From contig OZ017770.1 of the NCBI GenBank assembly GCA_963969345.1, positions 567,246-631,245 of the forward strand: a stretch of 64,000 nt of DNA. The letters run 5' to 3'. The notes beneath the pieces were generated by a model. It did not search any database. It was given only the letters and a program-made list of their open reading frames with translations, and had not been told where the DNA came from. The position numbers and the translations under genes were made by a program. How positions within the stretch are numbered: position 1 is the first letter of the stretch; each line of letters begins with the position of its first letter. The DNA is from Turbatrix aceti (taxonomy: Eukaryota; Nematoda; Chromadorea; Rhabditida; Panagrolaimidae). Of the stretch, positions 21,549-33,063 are shown one piece after another.

Positions 21549-23458
21549 ATGAAGAACTTTCAGGCGTATAGAAACTCCCGTGCTCCCGTACCCATGCCAC
21601 CTAATCCATACTCGGCAGCAGCGCCTACTACCAAGGCCAAGGATGTTGCCGAAAACCATCTGGATGTTGATGCCCTTATCGAGGACTATACCTGGCATTT
21701 TTTTGCTGACATGGTCAGTATGAAAAGGTCGGGACTTGACCAATTCAAGAATTTGACAAGGCAAGATGTTGAATTCAAGACGGTAAGTTTTATTATCGCG
21801 TTTTTAGTAGTACAAAATTAGTGTTGTGTGCATGATACAATCTTTTTCTCGCAAGTCTTCGCCTCTTTGTCGTGCACCCCTTTGTCATTGGGTCTCGGCA
21901 TTTTTGCACATAATTACGTTATTGTCACTCTAAAGAAAATGAAAAAGAAACCCAAGACCCATAGTTGCAGTCGTGAGAGGCGTCATAGCATCCCCCAAAT
22001 ATCAATTTTTTGCTGAAAATTGCCGTGTAGCATATTGATTTTGTTTTGGCTTTCTTTCTTTTTCTTATTTTTCCAGAAATGAATACAAAAACTGGCATTG
22101 CTACCGACATTATTTCGCAAGGGCAGGAGGGAAAAGGAAAAAAAAAACTACAGGATGTACTAATACCACATTACGGTTTCTTATACGAAGAGGGAGGCAA
22201 AACAAAGCCACATTTGTCCACCCTAAAAATCCAATAAAAGGGGAAAGAAAATGTGCTGTCACTTTGACATGTTGTTGGGCGCACGTTGTTTTCTCATGGC
22301 ATCCACAAAGTCCATGAATGACTTTTTAATTGACCTTCTCTTGTACTTACTATTAATATAAAATATTTTTGACACACCACCATTTGTATATGCAAAATAA
22401 TACTTGAATCCGAAATACATAAGTGGGTATTTGTTTGCCTCCTCGCATTCTGACAACATCAACATTGTCAGAGTCAAGTCGATGTGCCTCTTCAAGGTCA
22501 AAACGCAATCGGCTCAGCAGGGGTGATTTTGAAAGTCACGCAAAGATAGAAGCTAATCAAAATACACGTCATACACTGAAATTCTTTCAGGATCGTAAAA
22601 GATTGGTCGTTATTCATTCCTCGCCACAGTATGCAACAAGTCAGCTATCTGAACCCCGTCCCAATACCATTTTTAAATCAGTATTTACAAACAAAACTTC
22701 TCAGGCACAATCATATTCTCTGAAAACGGAACGTACCAGTGAGAGCATCTGTGCTGTTGCCCGGGAACAGGGTTTTATGTTTGGTGCAGAAGCTGAGCTG
22801 ACGCTAAAGACACCTTGTGAGTCATAGGATTAAGCATACATATATTTTAAAAGAAAGCTGTCATTGTAATGCTCTTTTTTTTCAGGTGAAATTGCTGAGC
22901 TTAAGACCGGATTTAAACACGAAATTCAATTTGCTGACTTGACAGAAAATACTAAGTCTGAGGTTCTGACATGGGGTGTTGACAGTAACATCATTGTCAA
23001 TCCTGATACACAATGCGAAGCATCAATTATCATTGAAGAGGTTCAGTATCATGGATCGTATCAGGTGACCTCGACTCTCTTTGGTGTCCTTACCACTACT
23101 ATTCATAGGTAAATGTTCATCTTAATTTATTTTTTGAATAACGTATTTGCAGGCGAAGCGATGGTGCCCGTATCCTACCCGTCACGGCAAATATCGCTAC
23201 TATATTCCAGCACTGTATAAATACAAACAATGCACGTGTCAAGAGATTGGCGACCGTGGCCAACAATAAGGTGGAAATAGTGTCAAAGGGAACATGTCAT
23301 TTTCAGGTTTGTTTTGTGTTTTCAGTCATTATTTTTTTAACTAAATGTATTTTTAGTTTGCAATGAAGCAGTACGTTGACCTCAAAGAAGTTGCAATTGA
23401 TGAAGCTTCACACCTGAAACGACTAAATCTTCACGAATCCACGACCCGTTTCGGATAA
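21549..23458 (+). CDS. Aerolysin-like (ETX/MTX2-type) beta-barrel protein, putative
   Basis: Model: exons 21549-21782, 22591-22816, 22886-23108, 23153-23306 and 23357-23458, all phases consistent, about 312 residues. The N-terminus is Pro/Ala/Thr-rich with no signal peptide. The middle has the alternating polar beta-strand pattern of the aerolysin/epsilon-toxin fold: a VFTNKTSQAQSYS strand, GFMFGAEAEL, then an amphipathic stretch leading to LTWGVDSNIIVNPDTQCEA and a GSYQVTSTLFGVLTTTI strand, the usual order of the insertion loop and scaffold strands. Animal members include defensive and digestive proteins; the role here is unknown. The join over an 808-nt first intron is inferred from phase 0 at both ends and a good TTCTTTCAG acceptor at 22582-22590; a start at 22423 is the alternative. 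No breaks seen. The family call rests on pattern only. Confidence 0.5.
21783..22590 (+). other. Long first intron of the aerolysin-like gene, with unexplained open frames
   Basis: Bounded by GTAAGT and TTCTTTCAG. It holds a plus-strand frame (22046-22237, 63 codons) and an 80-codon minus-strand frame (22259-22501) that contains a consensus GTAAGT donor on its own strand. Neither has recognised relatives. Confidence 0.45.
22259..22501 (-). other. Minus-strand open frame inside the intron, possible nested exon
   Basis: 80 codons with normal protein composition (PLMYFGFKYYFAYTNGG). A perfect donor-like gtaagt (minus strand, about 22347-22352) suggests it could be an exon of a nested gene, but no partner exon was found. 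Confidence 0.2.
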
Positions 23459-24069
23459 TTTAAAAAAATCACTGCTAACTGCCATCATTTACGAAGATTA
23501 TGTTCTCAATCGATACATCGGCCTCAGTTTTGCTTATCTGTCCAGCAAATTCTCAGGGCGTTAACTGATCACAACTACATCACACACTCCAACAGTTTGT
23601 TCTAATTTGTGTCTATGTTGTACTATGTGCGCATGATAAAAATGTAGTTTCTTGTCCATTTGCCCTAGGTATATAAAGGGTTGCATGTTCATTGCAGTCA
23701 CAAGTCATTGGGCCTAGTTGGTGATCTGAAAAGAACCTTACCTTATCTTGCGCTAAATTTCTCAGTTTTTGTGCTGTAGCTTTTATCGTTCGTTCGTGGC
23801 CCAGCTCAGTAAATTTGAGGCGCAAGGGGAAAAAATGACCTTTGTCACTTTCTTTCTCTCAATGCCAACGCATTGATTTCCTAGCAGGCGTTATTTTTGC
23901 TTTAAATCGATCGGGACGCGTACAACAATGAACATTACACATTATTTTTATGATTAAATATCGTTTGTATTCCTAATTGATTGATTTTTTAAATATAGCA
24001 TGTGGCACATATGCAATGAGCGTAAACTGTTGGACGTCTTTATTTTGCGTTTTTTTAGAAGGTACTGCG
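23459..24069. other. Intergenic region with an isolated TATA-like box
   Basis: A ggtatataaaggg element at about 23669 is followed by a stretch without a convincing coding frame. It may start the SLC35B4 transcript or a non-coding RNA. A TTTTTTTAG acceptor sits about 11 nt before the SLC35B4 ATG. Confidence 0.4.
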
Positions 24070-25132
24070 ATGTCGGTGGCGTTTTCTGTCGTCGGAACCC
24101 TAGCAGGATGCATCGGGTCCATGACATGCGTTGAAGCATTGGCGAAGTAAGTTTTTGTGTTTGCTGAAATTTGCGATAAAAAACTGCATTTCAGACAACA
24201 AGCGTCATCGATGAATCTGCTTACCTTTGGCTTTTTTACATTCATCGCACTCGAAGGGCTCATCGTTACGTCAAGATTTTTTACGGTCAAAAACAAAATT
24301 CCGATCCTAGCATATCTACCTGTCGTATCTGTATTCTTCTTTGCCAATGTTACAAATAATCAAGCACTCAATTTCCACGTTCCTGTTCCGTTACATATCA
24401 TTTTCCGATCAGGAGCTTTGCTTACAAACCTGGTTATGAATAGATTTGTTGTCGGGAAAAAATATAGCCTTAAAAAATACCTGTCTGTAATTCTTATCAC
24501 AGTTGGTATCATCGTCTGCACGCTTGCCGACTCTGCTTCCAACAAGGTAATTTTTTTACGGCATAAAATTAGTCACATAAAACCCCATCATTCAGGCCCA
24601 AGCTTTGCATTTCGAAGACGCTGAAAAACACTACCAAGAATGGATGATTGGTATTGTCCTGCTCGTTCTCGCACTGTTGGCTACATCCTACCTAGCTATC
24701 GTGCAAGAAAATCTCTACACGAAGTATGGCAAGCATCCCCGTGAAGCCATGTTTTTCATCCATTTTCTCTCGCTCCCTGTCTTTATTTTGTTCGGCAACG
24801 ATATCTACAACAATATCATCATATTTTCCCAAAGCTCTCCGTATACAGCCCTAGGCATCAATACTGGTATTCCAAATCTCTGGCTTAAGCTGCTCGGCGC
24901 TTCCATTGGTCAATGGGTTTGCATTCGATTCGTATATATGCTCAGCTCGCAAGTTGATTCACTCACCGTCACTCTGGTTGTCACGCTACGCAAATTCCTC
25001 TCGCTGCTCGTGTCCATCTTCTGGTTCGGTAGCGTATTCACAGCCCTTCATTGGGTTGGAGCATTGATGGTATTCGGTGGCACTCTAACCTTCTCACTCA
25101 AGGACGAAAAGCCAGCAGAGAAGAAGGAGTAA
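24070..25132 (+). CDS. slc35b4: Nucleotide-sugar transporter SLC35B4 (UDP-xylose/UDP-GlcNAc)
   Basis: Exons 24070-24146, 24195-24546 and 24596-25132 give about 321 residues, the normal length. The family blocks VSVFFFANVTNNQALNFHVP and IPLHIIFRSGALLTNLVMN (here VPLHIIFRS) are clear. SQVDSLTVTLVVTLRKFLSLLVSI and HWVGALMVFGGTLTF are the last helices, and the end is Lys/Glu-rich (KDEKPAEKKE), like the ER-retrieval tails of this group. It is a ten-helix antiporter importing UDP-sugars into the Golgi/ER lumen. The start is preceded by a TTTTTTTAG trans-splice-like acceptor. Confidence 0.92.
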
Positions 25133-26090
25133 AACTACCATGAGCCAAGCATTTTTGGCCATTAGGATGATTTCCGTAAAGATTCCTATAAAACCAGTCA
25201 TGCTTTATTTTTGATATACTTTGTGTTTTTTGTTTAAATCAGTGTAAGGTGATAATTAATTAGCGAATGATAAATAAGATAATAAACTACGACATACATT
25301 CGCGGTATGTTGTTGGAGAACACAAAGAACGAAAAAAATAGGGGAAAACATGACGCTTTGCTTTTGGCGGGAAAAAGAGGTATGTCAGTTACTTTTGTTT
25401 CCATGGTACATCGAATTCTCGATCGATTTTGCCTGTCACGTTGCCGTAAGGATCAGTAAGTGTATCAAACCGCTTTTTTGCACCCATTCGTTGTCCAAAG
25501 ACTGCTCGATGATGGCGGCTTCAATCATATATCAATGATCAGAGACCGCCACATATATAACAAGGTGGAGCACACAACCACCCATCGCCCGGTTTTTATT
25601 GAAGTTTTGCTTGGTCTATATACAATTTTATTTTTAGTTTTCTTTTTCAAAAATACCCTAGCTTGTATTCAGTATTCTTATCCCTGGCTAAAAGTTAATT
25701 ACTTCGGCATGTTGTTGTTTGCAAACGTTGAAAAACGACTGTATGTATTCTCATAATTCATGTCGTCGTCGTACTCGAGCATAGGGAGAAAAGTATTAGT
25801 TAAGATCTTCAGGATGGCGCATGTTTTGTCATTGTGACCTTAACGACATCATTCATAACCAACCTACTTCCGTTCAGTTAAACGACGCGCGATATGTCAG
25901 CATGCAGTTTTTCGACTCTACTTTGTTGGGATGTATAGTTTTTTTCATTTACTTTTACTCCTACAACGCTGCATTTATCCTTATCTTTGAGTCAATTCGT
26001 GTAATGATGCTCTTGCGTGTCTGTGTTGCATTTGCTGCTTGTTTTTTTCTTACCTTAACGTTTTATAAGTTTCAGATTACACGGCTGCTC
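25133..26090. other. Intergenic region SLC35B4 to HSD17B10
   Basis: No supported gene. A long open frame reaches the HSD17B10 start in the same frame (from 25821), but it is hydrophobic and is separated from it by a TTTCAG acceptor at 26070-26075, so it is probably 5' flank. Confidence 0.5.
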
Positions 26091-27771
26091 ATGGCTAACG
26101 TCTTGAATAATTTGAAGGTGAGTCCGTTCTTTGTCGTTTTCTATTGGCGATGCGACATTTTGTGCATTCAGGGGTGTCGGTTGTAGCTTCGAATTTTCAG
26201 TAATAACAGGCCTTTCAGCATTTACATGCAATATGTGATGGCAAATGCTAATGGGCTATAAAAACTGCACGCACTCTTTGTCCCTTGGGTTTATGTTTAT
26301 TTGCGCAGAGTTTGACATTCCGCTCTTTTCTAGGGTCTGGTTTCTGTCGTCACCGGAGGTGCCTCAGGTCTCGGACGAGGGGCAGTCGAACGACTTGCTG
26401 GTCAAGGTGCGAAGGTTGCAATCTTCGACCTACCCACATCCAAGGGAGCCGACTTGGCTTCTCAAATTGGAAAAAATGTGATCTTCCAGCCGACAGATGT
26501 AAGTCGTAATTGCCTCGCGTTTTGTCGCATGCCAATTTTTTTGCAGATAACCGATGAAGAGAACGTCAAGAACTCTCTCGCAAATGTTCGGGGGACATTC
26601 GGCCGATTGGATGCTGTCGTAAACTGTGCCGGAGTCGCTTATGCATTCAAGCTCTACAGCGCTAACAAGAAACAAGTCGAGCCCATGGATCGCATTCGTC
26701 GTACCTTTGAAGTTAACGTTTTTGGAACGTTTAACGTCATTCGTCACTCTATCCCTCTGCTTCTGGAACACAATTTGGACGAAGAAAAACAGAGGGGTGT
26801 CATTATCAATACCGCTTCTGTGGCAGCTTTTGACGGACAAGTCGGACAGGTATTCTTCATTTTTTAAATGATATTGAAGCGTATAAATTGTTGTGTTTCT
26901 TTCAGACAGCTTATTCTGCCTCAAAGGGCGCAATTGTCGGCCTGACACTGCCATTGGCTCGCGACCTTGCGGATAACGGCATCCGCGTTCTCACCGTGGC
27001 GCCGGGACTCTTCGATACTCCTCTGCTCGCTCAGTTGCCCGATAAGGTCTGTTAATGGGTTTTATTCGTGCCACATTAATCATGCTTTAGCCTCAGTGAA
27101 CGCGTTCTCTCATTTTTTTCTTATTACAATGGTTTTCTTCTGGGGTGCCTGCTTGGCTTGTTTTATTATTCGGAGTGCGCTACTGCGCCTTGCGCAAATG
27201 GTGCCTGTTGCCCGTCCTTTACTCTAGGGTTAGTTTAAAGCGATGCTCGGACAGGACAAGCTTTTGGTTGCTTTTTGTGGATGCCAAATTGTCTTTGTCA
27301 CTTGCTATGGTTTGCAGCAATGGGCTATAGTTTGCCTCTTGTGTTTTTACGAAAGGAAAAGCTGTGTCTTTTGATTGTTTAGAAACAAACGCGATTTACA
27401 TATACACTTTTATATTTGCATTTTTTGTTAGAGTTTTAGTCTGAAAACCCAATAAATAGTTTGTCGATAATGCAAAACTTGGTAGCTGCATTCTTTTATT
27501 TGTTTGCTTACTTCGTTTTTGCGTAGCACCAAATGTGTTGCATTTTCACTGTTTGAACCCGTACCCATTCAAGGAGCTTTTGTATTTCTTTAGATATTTA
27601 CAATGCGATTTTATTTTTCAGGTGAAAGTCTTCCTCGGCCAGTTAGTCCCGCATCCCAGTCGTCTCGGTCATCCTCACGAGTATGGTGCCCTCGTGCAGC
27701 ATCTTATTGAGAACCGTTACATGAACGGTGAAGTTATCCGCCTTGACGGATCGCTTCGCATGCCACCGTAA
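26091..27771 (+). CDS. hsd17b10: 3-hydroxyacyl-CoA dehydrogenase type 2 (HSD17B10/MRPP2)
   Basis: Exons 26091-26117, 26334-26498, 26547-26849, 26906-27046 and 27622-27771, all phase 0, give exactly 261 residues, the length of the human enzyme. Short-chain dehydrogenase motifs are intact: [19 protein letters not shown] for NAD binding, the VNCAGVA strand, the catalytic Ser in [11 protein letters not shown] and YSASKGA with Tyr and Lys. The [15 protein letters not shown] segment and the [20 protein letters not shown] block are specific for this member. It acts in mitochondrial isoleucine and fatty-acid oxidation and, in animals, in the RNase P subcomplex. The fourth intron (575 nt) is unusually long. 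Confidence 0.93.
27047..27621 (+). other. Long fourth intron of HSD17B10
   Basis: 575 nt, GTCTGT donor and TTTTTCAG acceptor; the donor is weak. No gene recognised within it. Confidence 0.6.
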
Positions 27772-27938
27772 TACCTCAGGATATTGTTGATGTTTTCTGA
27801 TAGTGCTATTAAATGATTTTTTTCTCGATTTCCGGAAGATTTGCTATCGTGTTTCTACTTATCACTGATATACTTTCTTCGACAAGATGTGTTTATGAAT
27901 AGAAAATTCAGGATTTCGATGTTTCCGCTATCCCCAAC

Positions 27939-29068
27939 ATGGCCTTGAACGGTGGCTACCTTCAACACAAACCGTTTGCGTCTGTGTCGTTCATTATGGA
28001 CGGCACGGACGTATGGCAATACTCGTGTAAAACCAAGTTCCGGACCTTTACGGTTAGTTAAGCATTTTTGTTTTTTTGTCACGCAAAATTGGTTTAGGCT
28101 AGCGTCGATAAGTTTGAGGCTCTAAAGGTCGATGTTGACCGACTCACCCCTCCTCCTCTGTCAGACGCAATTACGTCTTCCGAGCCGTCCGAACAACAAG
28201 CTACGCCACAAAGGTTTGACGGAACCTTTGAAGAATCTGGTGCACCTAACGACGTTTCTGCTGGAAATGAGCATGAATTTGAAGCGGGGCCATGCCTACT
28301 AAACGTTGAACCACGACCAACTTCTGCGTTGTCAGTAGAATCCGGTCATTCTGTTCACTTCTCGGACTACGCCAAGTGTGCTCAGAATAACCCTGTTTTG
28401 GGGCCTCCGATTCCGTTCTGGCGATCGGGGTCTTCGTCAAAGTTTGTCGCAATTGTTGATTTGGGAATTTATATCTGCAAAACCCAGCGGGATTTCGAAG
28501 AAAAACGCTTTCTACAGAATCTTTCTCTTTGCCACGCATTTGCCGAACGAGTCACCAAGAGAGACAAATATGGGGTTCTGCTTACACTTCAGAATACCGA
28601 AAGATTTATTTTTCAGTTTTCTGAGCCCAACAAGGTTTGTTTGTTTTTTTTTCACACTTTGTTGTCGTAATAAGGGTTTCATTTGCAGCGAGATCAATTT
28701 TCAAATGCTATCAATGTTGTGGCTTCTGTTTACTCGTCTCCATTTGTGGACGAAGAGTACCAGCGTGTTTTGCTTAACCCCTGGGCAAAAATTTCTACTC
28801 TGAACAGCGTTAGTTATATTAGAAAAATATTCGTTAGCTTTTTTTTGTTTTTCAGGAAGACCAACTCCGGGCTTTAGAGTACTGTGTACTGGACCTCACT
28901 GCGCGACTCGAATCTCTTCAAGCTGAGTTTGAAGCAACCTGCCGAAATTCCAGACGTCGAAAACTTGTCAAGAAAAAGATTAACCACTTTGAATTGCAGA
29001 GAACAAAGTATAACGCTTACATCATTGCTTTAAAATATCACGTTGAAAATGAGCATGAACATATTTAA
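27939..29068 (+). CDS. Unrecognised protein with C-terminal coiled coil, downstream of HSD17B10
   Basis: Exons 27939-28052, 28098-28634, 28689-28808 and 28856-29068 are all phase 0 and give 327 residues. The N-terminus (KPFASVSFIMDGTDVWQYSC) and a central segment (residues about 145-210, with KFVAIVDLGIYIC and YGVLLTLQNTERFIFQF) are beta-rich; the latter could be a PH-like fold. An acidic Pro/Ser/Glu-rich linker lies between. The last 70 residues (LRALEYCVLDLTARLESLQAEFE, then a basic RRRKLVKKK cluster) predict a coiled coil. I do not recognise the family. An ATTCAG acceptor lies 28 nt before the ATG and HSD17B10 ends 167 nt upstream, so the two may form an operon. Confidence 0.7.
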
Positions 29069-29185
29069 CTACCCAAATTTTTGTATCCGGCTTTTACGTG
29101 TGTGCTTTTGCAGTTTGTTGAAAGGGTAAATAAACTTTGTGATTTTATTATTGCACGGTGGATTAATGCTGTAGCACAAAAGACA

Positions 29186-30327
29186 TCAATATCCAGGTTG
29201 AGTTCGTGGGAGAGGGCAGTGATCGCAAAGTCCATCGGCACCGTGACTGCCTGGGGCCCCTGGATTTCCGGCGACACCTTTGGGGCCCTTTGTACCTGGA
29301 GTTCCCTTCGGTCCAGGAGGCCCTGGAACACCTGGTGCACCGTCCTTGCCCCGGACACCTGGACTGCCAGGTTCGCCTGTTTGGCCAGTGATACCAGGAA
29401 CTCCTGGTGGTCCAGGACGACCGTCGATCTTTTCACGTTTGCCGGGGGGTCCTGGCAATCCAACGAGGCCGGTAATGCCGGGAGGACCGGGGGGACCTGC
29501 TGGACCAGGTTCGCCTCGTGGACCTTGCTTTCCGTTGATGCCGGCTACTCCATGGCTTCCGTGGCGACCGTTTTCACCCTTGATACCAGGAGCTAAAATT
29601 AGAAAAAAATTACATTTTACATCGAAGAAATAAAAAAAACTCACGGCCTGGAGACCCAGCAGGAGGCTGAGGGCAGTCATAACACCAATCAATGTTGGGA
29701 TCCTTGGGCTGTGTCGCGGGAATACCTGGATCACCGTCCACTCCTGGAATGCCGTCCTCACCCGAAGCCCCCGGTGGTCCAATCGGGCCGGGATCACCGA
29801 CAGCACCATAACCACAACTGCAACAGGCTGTAACGCTGTGCTGAGGCAAGGAAAGCACAGAGGCATCTTCGTTATTTCCAGGAAAGTTCTGAAAAGTTAG
29901 AAAGTAAAACAACAATATCAATAAAAATCATACAGCGTGGTAAATGTGTCTAGCGGCGTCGCTTTTGAGTTCGCTGAGCGAATCACCTCTCTTTTGGCGG
30001 ACCATGTGAATTGGACGCTTTGCTAGCTCCCCCTTCAGAAGATTAGTTCGGAGCATGCAAAATTGGCTTTCACTCTATAAAAAATTTAACAGGGTGAATG
30101 AAAAATAAATTGAAAATATTTACCTGTAATTCAGAATGTAAATGCTGTACATAGTTCAACAGAAGGGGAAGTATAAACACGGCGGAAGTGACGGCAAACG
30201 TGCCTAATAAAATTCCTCCAAAAGCTACCTAAAATAATTTTATAGCAATAGTTTAAATCCCTACTAGTCCTACATTTTTGATAAAAGCAGCCTCTTGTAA
30301 CAATATCTGGCGCCGACGATCCTCCAT
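29186..30327 (-). CDS. Nematode cuticle collagen, short-block type
   Basis: Five exons on the minus strand, 30327-30274, 30228-30124, 30074-29934, 29888-29645 and 29592-29186, join in agreeing phases to 316 residues. An N-terminal membrane/signal-anchor helix ([21 protein letters not shown]) is followed by the [10 protein letters not shown] furin-type cleavage site, a CCSCG cysteine cluster, and Gly-X-Y blocks split by [10 protein letters not shown]. The C-terminal block is about 120 residues, rich in GPPG and KG, and ends [13 protein letters not shown]. Cuticle collagens are secreted by hypodermis and cross-linked through the cysteines and tyrosines. It lies tail-to-tail with the preceding gene, 117 nt apart, and is more AT-rich than the two collagens at the end of the window. 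Confidence 0.9.
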
Positions 30328-30973
30328 GACGGCGATTCAATAAAAATGACCAAAATACGGCTACAGGGATTTGTCTTCATTTATTCGTTAGGTTGATGCT
30401 GTTTAAAACCTGTTATTGAGTTTCTTGTGGTAACCTAGAGGCGTAGTCATCTGGATTGCGTCTTTGTTATATCCATTTGCCCAGGAAGCCAGTTTTATTA
30501 TCACTGCATTGCGTGATATCCCTTTTAGACCCTGATAGACGCAACTATTGAACCAAAAACTTGATAATATTAGCAATTGCCGTCATTGTTTAACAATAAT
30601 ACACATCAAACTTCCTCTTCCTGCAGATTGAAAAATGCTAAACCCGATTTTTGTTACATTTAATTGCAAATGGTTTTTTTGTAATTATAAAAACGTGTGA
30701 AGAAAACAATTGAATTAAAAACATACTTTTATATTTTTATAATCCTTGTGTATCAAAAACCACATGTCTTTAGAATAATATGACGTAACATGATTGCAGG
30801 TTGAAAATGCGTACAAAAAAAGAGAAAAATCAAAAAAAACAGAATAATATTTTGAGGACTTAATGCCAAACGTCAACAAATCTGTTTTTTGCTACGCGCA
30901 TGCACAATGGAGCATAAAAATTGAGCTCCACATGTACCTTACACGATATTTTTTGCCAACGCTTTCTTGAACA
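30328..30973. other. Divergent spacer between collagen and SLC30A9
   Basis: AT-rich, no gene seen; must hold both promoters. Confidence 0.6.
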
Positions 30974-32751
30974 ATGCTGCTAACTAAGAGTAAGTATTTA
31001 GTTCTTTATCGCTTCAGTCATGTCAATTATAATGGGTTTAGGTATTTGTCCAATCGTGTCCAGAAGCCGAGCAATTCATACTTGCAGGATATTACGTGAT
31101 GATACTCTCAAACTGCTCAAAAGCAAGAAGAGCAATTTGTTCAGAATTGCGAGAACAACGAAGCGAACGCAAACGTACGATCATGACAAAATCGACGAGC
31201 ATCGGGCAATGGCGGAGTTTGATTTGGATCAGCATCATCTAGCGTTGGTTTTATATTGCTCGACTGCCTTGTTGCAACTCAGTTTCAGCGATTTGCCGCG
31301 TCAGGCTGATATCCTTGACTCTCGGATTCTCTACTCTGTCCACGACGTTTACGACAAAGCTTTGCAAGTTGGACTTGTATTGCAGGAATCCTTAAGTTGG
31401 AGTAACTATTTTTCAGGTTCACGGAAGTCGGACTGCAGTCAATGCCAAACGTAGACCACTGCTCGACATGCGTCACCAAATGTCCGATGCCGAACGCATG
31501 AGGTTGCGAATGCGAGTCGAAGCACAGGAAAATGCCACTGCGGGAGCAGATCGCGTCGTTGGCATTGCCTTTGGTCTTAATGCTTGTGATATGATATTCA
31601 AGTTTGCAGCTGCTTATCTAACCGGTAGTAAGAGTCTGTTCGCCGAAGCTATTCATAGCACGATGGATACTGTCAATCAACTCATACTTTTTCTCGGTTT
31701 GTTTTACTATTCAATAGGATAACTCGTCAGTGATGCTTCTTTTTAAGGTATTCGGTACTCATCGCGTAATCCGGATCCAAAATTTCCCTACGGTTACGGC
31801 AATATGCGGTACGTGACGAGTCTCATCAGTGGATGCGGTATACTTTCGTTTGGTTGCGGTCTGTCGATGTACCACGGCATCAGTGGTCTGCTTCATCCTA
31901 CTGCTCTTGAGCCTTTAAACTACGCAAGTTCTTGGTTGGATTTTTGTCTATTTTATGCATTGCTTTTAGGCTTATTACGCACTGGCCATGTCTTTCTGTT
32001 TTCAAGGATGCTCTGCTATCACTGCCTTCCGCGAAGTAAGAAAAAAGGCCAAAGAAGCGAATATCTCAATTATTAACTACGGTTTGTGTTTATAACAGTT
32101 TATGAGCTCGATTTTATGCGTTTCATTTTTTAGTGCGTTCTAGTGCCGATCCAAGCTTGAACGTTGTCTTGCTGGAAGACACCGCCGCCGTCACTGGTGT
32201 CATGGTTGCCCTCACCGCTGTTTCACTTTCTTCTATCCTGGATTCCTCCATTCCTGACTGTTGTGGATCCATCGTCATTGGTTGTCTGCTAGGCACAGTC
32301 GCTTCATTTATTATTCGTACAAATGCTTCGCATCTGGTTGGACGATCACTGCCCAAGCGCATCACTGACGACATCGTGTGCCGCTTGGTTAACGATCCTA
32401 TGATTCGTTCCGTTCACGACGTCAAAGCTACATCACTGGGCGTTGAAAAGTCTCGTTTCAAGGCTGAAATTGATTTTAATGGGCGTGCCATCACCAAAGC
32501 TTACCTTGATAACAACTGTAACGTCGAGTTCATGCTTTCCGTGAGTTTATTGTTGCGTATGAATGTCTGCTGACTTTTATCTCACCTTTCAGGAAGTCAA
32601 AGATTACCAGTCTCCAGCACAACTTGAGGAATTTATACTGCATCACGGTGAAAGGGTTATTGATCGCGTTGGTGAAGAAGTCGACAGAATCGAACGCCAA
32701 ATCACGAAAAAGCATCCGGATATTCGTCATGTGGACCTTGAAGCTTTGTAA
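30974..32751 (+). CDS. slc30a9: Zinc transporter ZnT9 (SLC30A9), mitochondrial
   Basis: Seven exons: 30974-30989, 31042-31367, 31417-31696, 31748-31923, 31970-32081, 32134-32540 and 32593-32751, about 491 residues. The N-terminus is basic (mitochondrial targeting). The cation-efflux membrane domain has FKFAAAYLTGSKSLFAEAIHSTMDT, PKFPYGYGNMRYVTSLISG and LEDTAAVTGVMVALTAV, which carry the metal-site residues of this subfamily. The C-terminal block SVHDVKATSLGVEKSRFKAEIDFNG and the end DIRHVDLEAL are specific for ZnT9. It exports zinc from mitochondria. Intron 4 uses a GC donor (tac|gcaagt at 31924): only this junction restores the conserved AYYALAMSF frame. The region between exon 2 codons around 31255-31300 is less conserved and might hold an unnoticed intron. 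Confidence 0.9.
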
Positions 32752-33063
32752 TTTTTTAAATGTGTAAGTTATGTGTAATTTTTATGTTATTGTCGTTGCT
32801 AGCTTATAGCTAATTTAGGAATAAAGCTACCAATGTTTGTGATAATTTTATTAAAAACCCGTACACAAATATTGTCCCGTTAAGCAATAGTCGTTGTAAA
32901 CGAAAATGTATATTCCAGTGCACTGCGTAATTATAAAAGGCGCTTGAGATGTTGCTTTCTGTCTCCTGCCACTGCTGAAATATATGCATAAGCATGACAA
33001 ATGGGGATTTAGAATAATGCGGGGACCGCGAGGAAGAAGAAAAAACTTACAACTTGTGCAGAT

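Noticed and set aside
25350..25756. Possible small membrane-protein gene from 25350-25756 frames
   Set aside because: Hydrophobicity comes from T-rich sequence; no splice logic, conserved motif or start context.
25821..26117. HSD17B10 start extended upstream to 25821
   Set aside because: The extra residues are hydrophobic and unlike the family, an acceptor separates them from the ATG at 26091, and the 261-residue model matches the usual length exactly.
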